From the NCBI GenBank assembly GCA_027013265.1, contig JALUXQ010000083.1, forward strand, positions 1-14,849: a DNA stretch of 14,849 nt, read 5' to 3'. Of this stretch, positions 14,352-14,849 are shown in pieces; the stretch's first letter is position 1; each line of letters begins with the position of its first letter. The notes below the pieces were generated by a model, which made no database searches, was not told the origin of the DNA, and saw only the letters and a program-made list of their open reading frames with translations. Both the position numbers and the translations under genes were made by a program. This DNA is from Campylobacteraceae bacterium. Lineage in GTDB: Bacteria; Campylobacterota; Campylobacteria; Campylobacterales; Sulfurospirillaceae.

Positions 14352-14849
14352 TTACATATATTTTAAAAGTGACATTGAGTTTATTTTTGATATTGTTGAC
14401 AACATTGCTTGATAATTATTGCTCAATTGCGTAAAATTCATATAGGCTTCTGCCATATCAACATCTGCAATTTTGCTTCTAACCGTTTTGACATTTATAG
14501 TTAAGAAATCAGCCCTATCACTAGCACTTTGCAAAGCATTTGAATATGACCCTATCTTTGTATGCATCTTAGTTATATGATCACTTAAATGATTAATTGT
14601 CGTAATAGAGTTTTGAATACCGAGATTTCTAGGGTTGGAAAAATCTGCATTCATACTCAGATTTCCATCTCTCACAGATTTTATTATACCGTCTAGCTCT
14701 TGAAAAAAATCGACACTAGGTTTTTGAATAGATACTGCATCATTTGCCATAAAAGCAAAAGCTGCAGTATCATTGGAAAGAGCAAATGAATTTGAACGAG
14801 AATCAAATAGAGATAATTCCATCTTCGTCGCAGTTTGCTGTTTATCATG
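14352..14849 (-). CDS. flgL: Flagellar hook-associated protein FlgL, C-terminal part (5' end outside window)
   Basis: The frame enters from the right edge and ends at a TAA (14352-14354), leaving 165 residues of a protein that is longer in full. The final stretch (NVKTVRSKIADVDMAEAYMNF, then TQLSNNYQAMLSTISKINSMSLLKYM) is the helical C-terminal D0 segment shared by FlgL (HAP3) and flagellins. ADVDMAEAYMNFTQLSNNYQA closely follows the FlgL pattern of an acidic DxDxAEA followed by a QxxYQA helix. FlgL forms the junction between hook and filament on the cell surface. The internal ATG at 14822 is not the start, since the frame is open upstream to the edge. A flagellin paralogue is possible but less likely, because the C-terminus ends in SLLKYM rather than a flagellin-type LLR. 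Confidence 0.85.
   Translation of the reverse strand, partial: HDKQQTATKMELSLFDSRSNSFALSNDTAAFAFMANDAVSIQKPSVDFFQELDGIIKSVRDGNLSMNADFSNPRNLGIQNSITTINHLSDHITKMHTKIGSYSNALQSASDRADFLTINVKTVRSKIADVDMAEAYMNFTQLSNNYQAMLSTISKINSMSLLKYM

Noticed and set aside
14820..14822. The ATG at 14822 as start of a short 156-residue flagellar gene
   Set aside because: The frame is open through the right edge, and the product is the C-terminal part of a longer FlgL-type protein.

Overview
This is an AT-rich window from a Gram-negative, flagellated bacterium, most likely a member of the Campylobacterota (Epsilonproteobacteria), perhaps Sulfurimonas-like. The evidence is the tandem FlgF/FlgG2-FlgG rod genes behind a sigma-54 promoter, an RpoD of epsilonproteobacterial type, a hemL/AtpZ/small-membrane-protein cluster that I recall from Campylobacter, an AcnB-type aconitase, and promoters that consist mainly of a TATAAT-like -10 box. 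The genus is an inference. I see no RNA genes or CRISPR array.

Layout. (1) Positions 1-2358, minus strand: two flagellar rod genes (flgF/flgG2, flgG), a 57-residue membrane protein and azlC (cut by the left edge). They are packed tightly behind one sigma-54 promoter with exact GG-N10-GC spacing (2397-2414). (2) Positions 2359-2775: a 417-bp gene-free stretch holding the divergent sigma-54 and sigma-70 promoters. A 271-bp MITE-like element with 35-bp perfect inverted ends lies between the rpoD -10 box and the rpoD coding region. (3) Positions 2776-5299, plus strand: rpoD followed by an uncharacterised PAS-like protein. (4) Positions 5279-12188, minus strand: acnB, a methylenetetrahydrofolate-reductase-like gene, an APC permease, hemL, atpZ and a four-helix membrane protein. 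After acnB, every junction in this run is an overlap of 4-20 bases. (5) Positions 12244-14283, minus strand: ftsK. (6) Positions 14352-14849, minus strand: the C-terminal part of flgL, cut by the right edge.

Functional picture. Most of the window is core housekeeping: primary sigma factor, TCA cycle, tetrapyrrole synthesis, ATP synthase assembly, chromosome segregation and flagellum. The main unusual feature is the inverted-repeat element in the leader of rpoD. It appears flanked by a TTA duplication, and removing it restores an ordinary short leader. The primary sigma-factor mRNA should therefore now carry a roughly 300-nt, highly structured 5' UTR, unless the element supplies its own promoter. 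Secondary points of interest are a MetF homologue that seems to lack both classical catalytic acids, azlC and a novel small membrane protein placed behind flagellar genes, a PAS-like protein coupled to rpoD, and an ftsK gene without a conventional, well-placed start codon.
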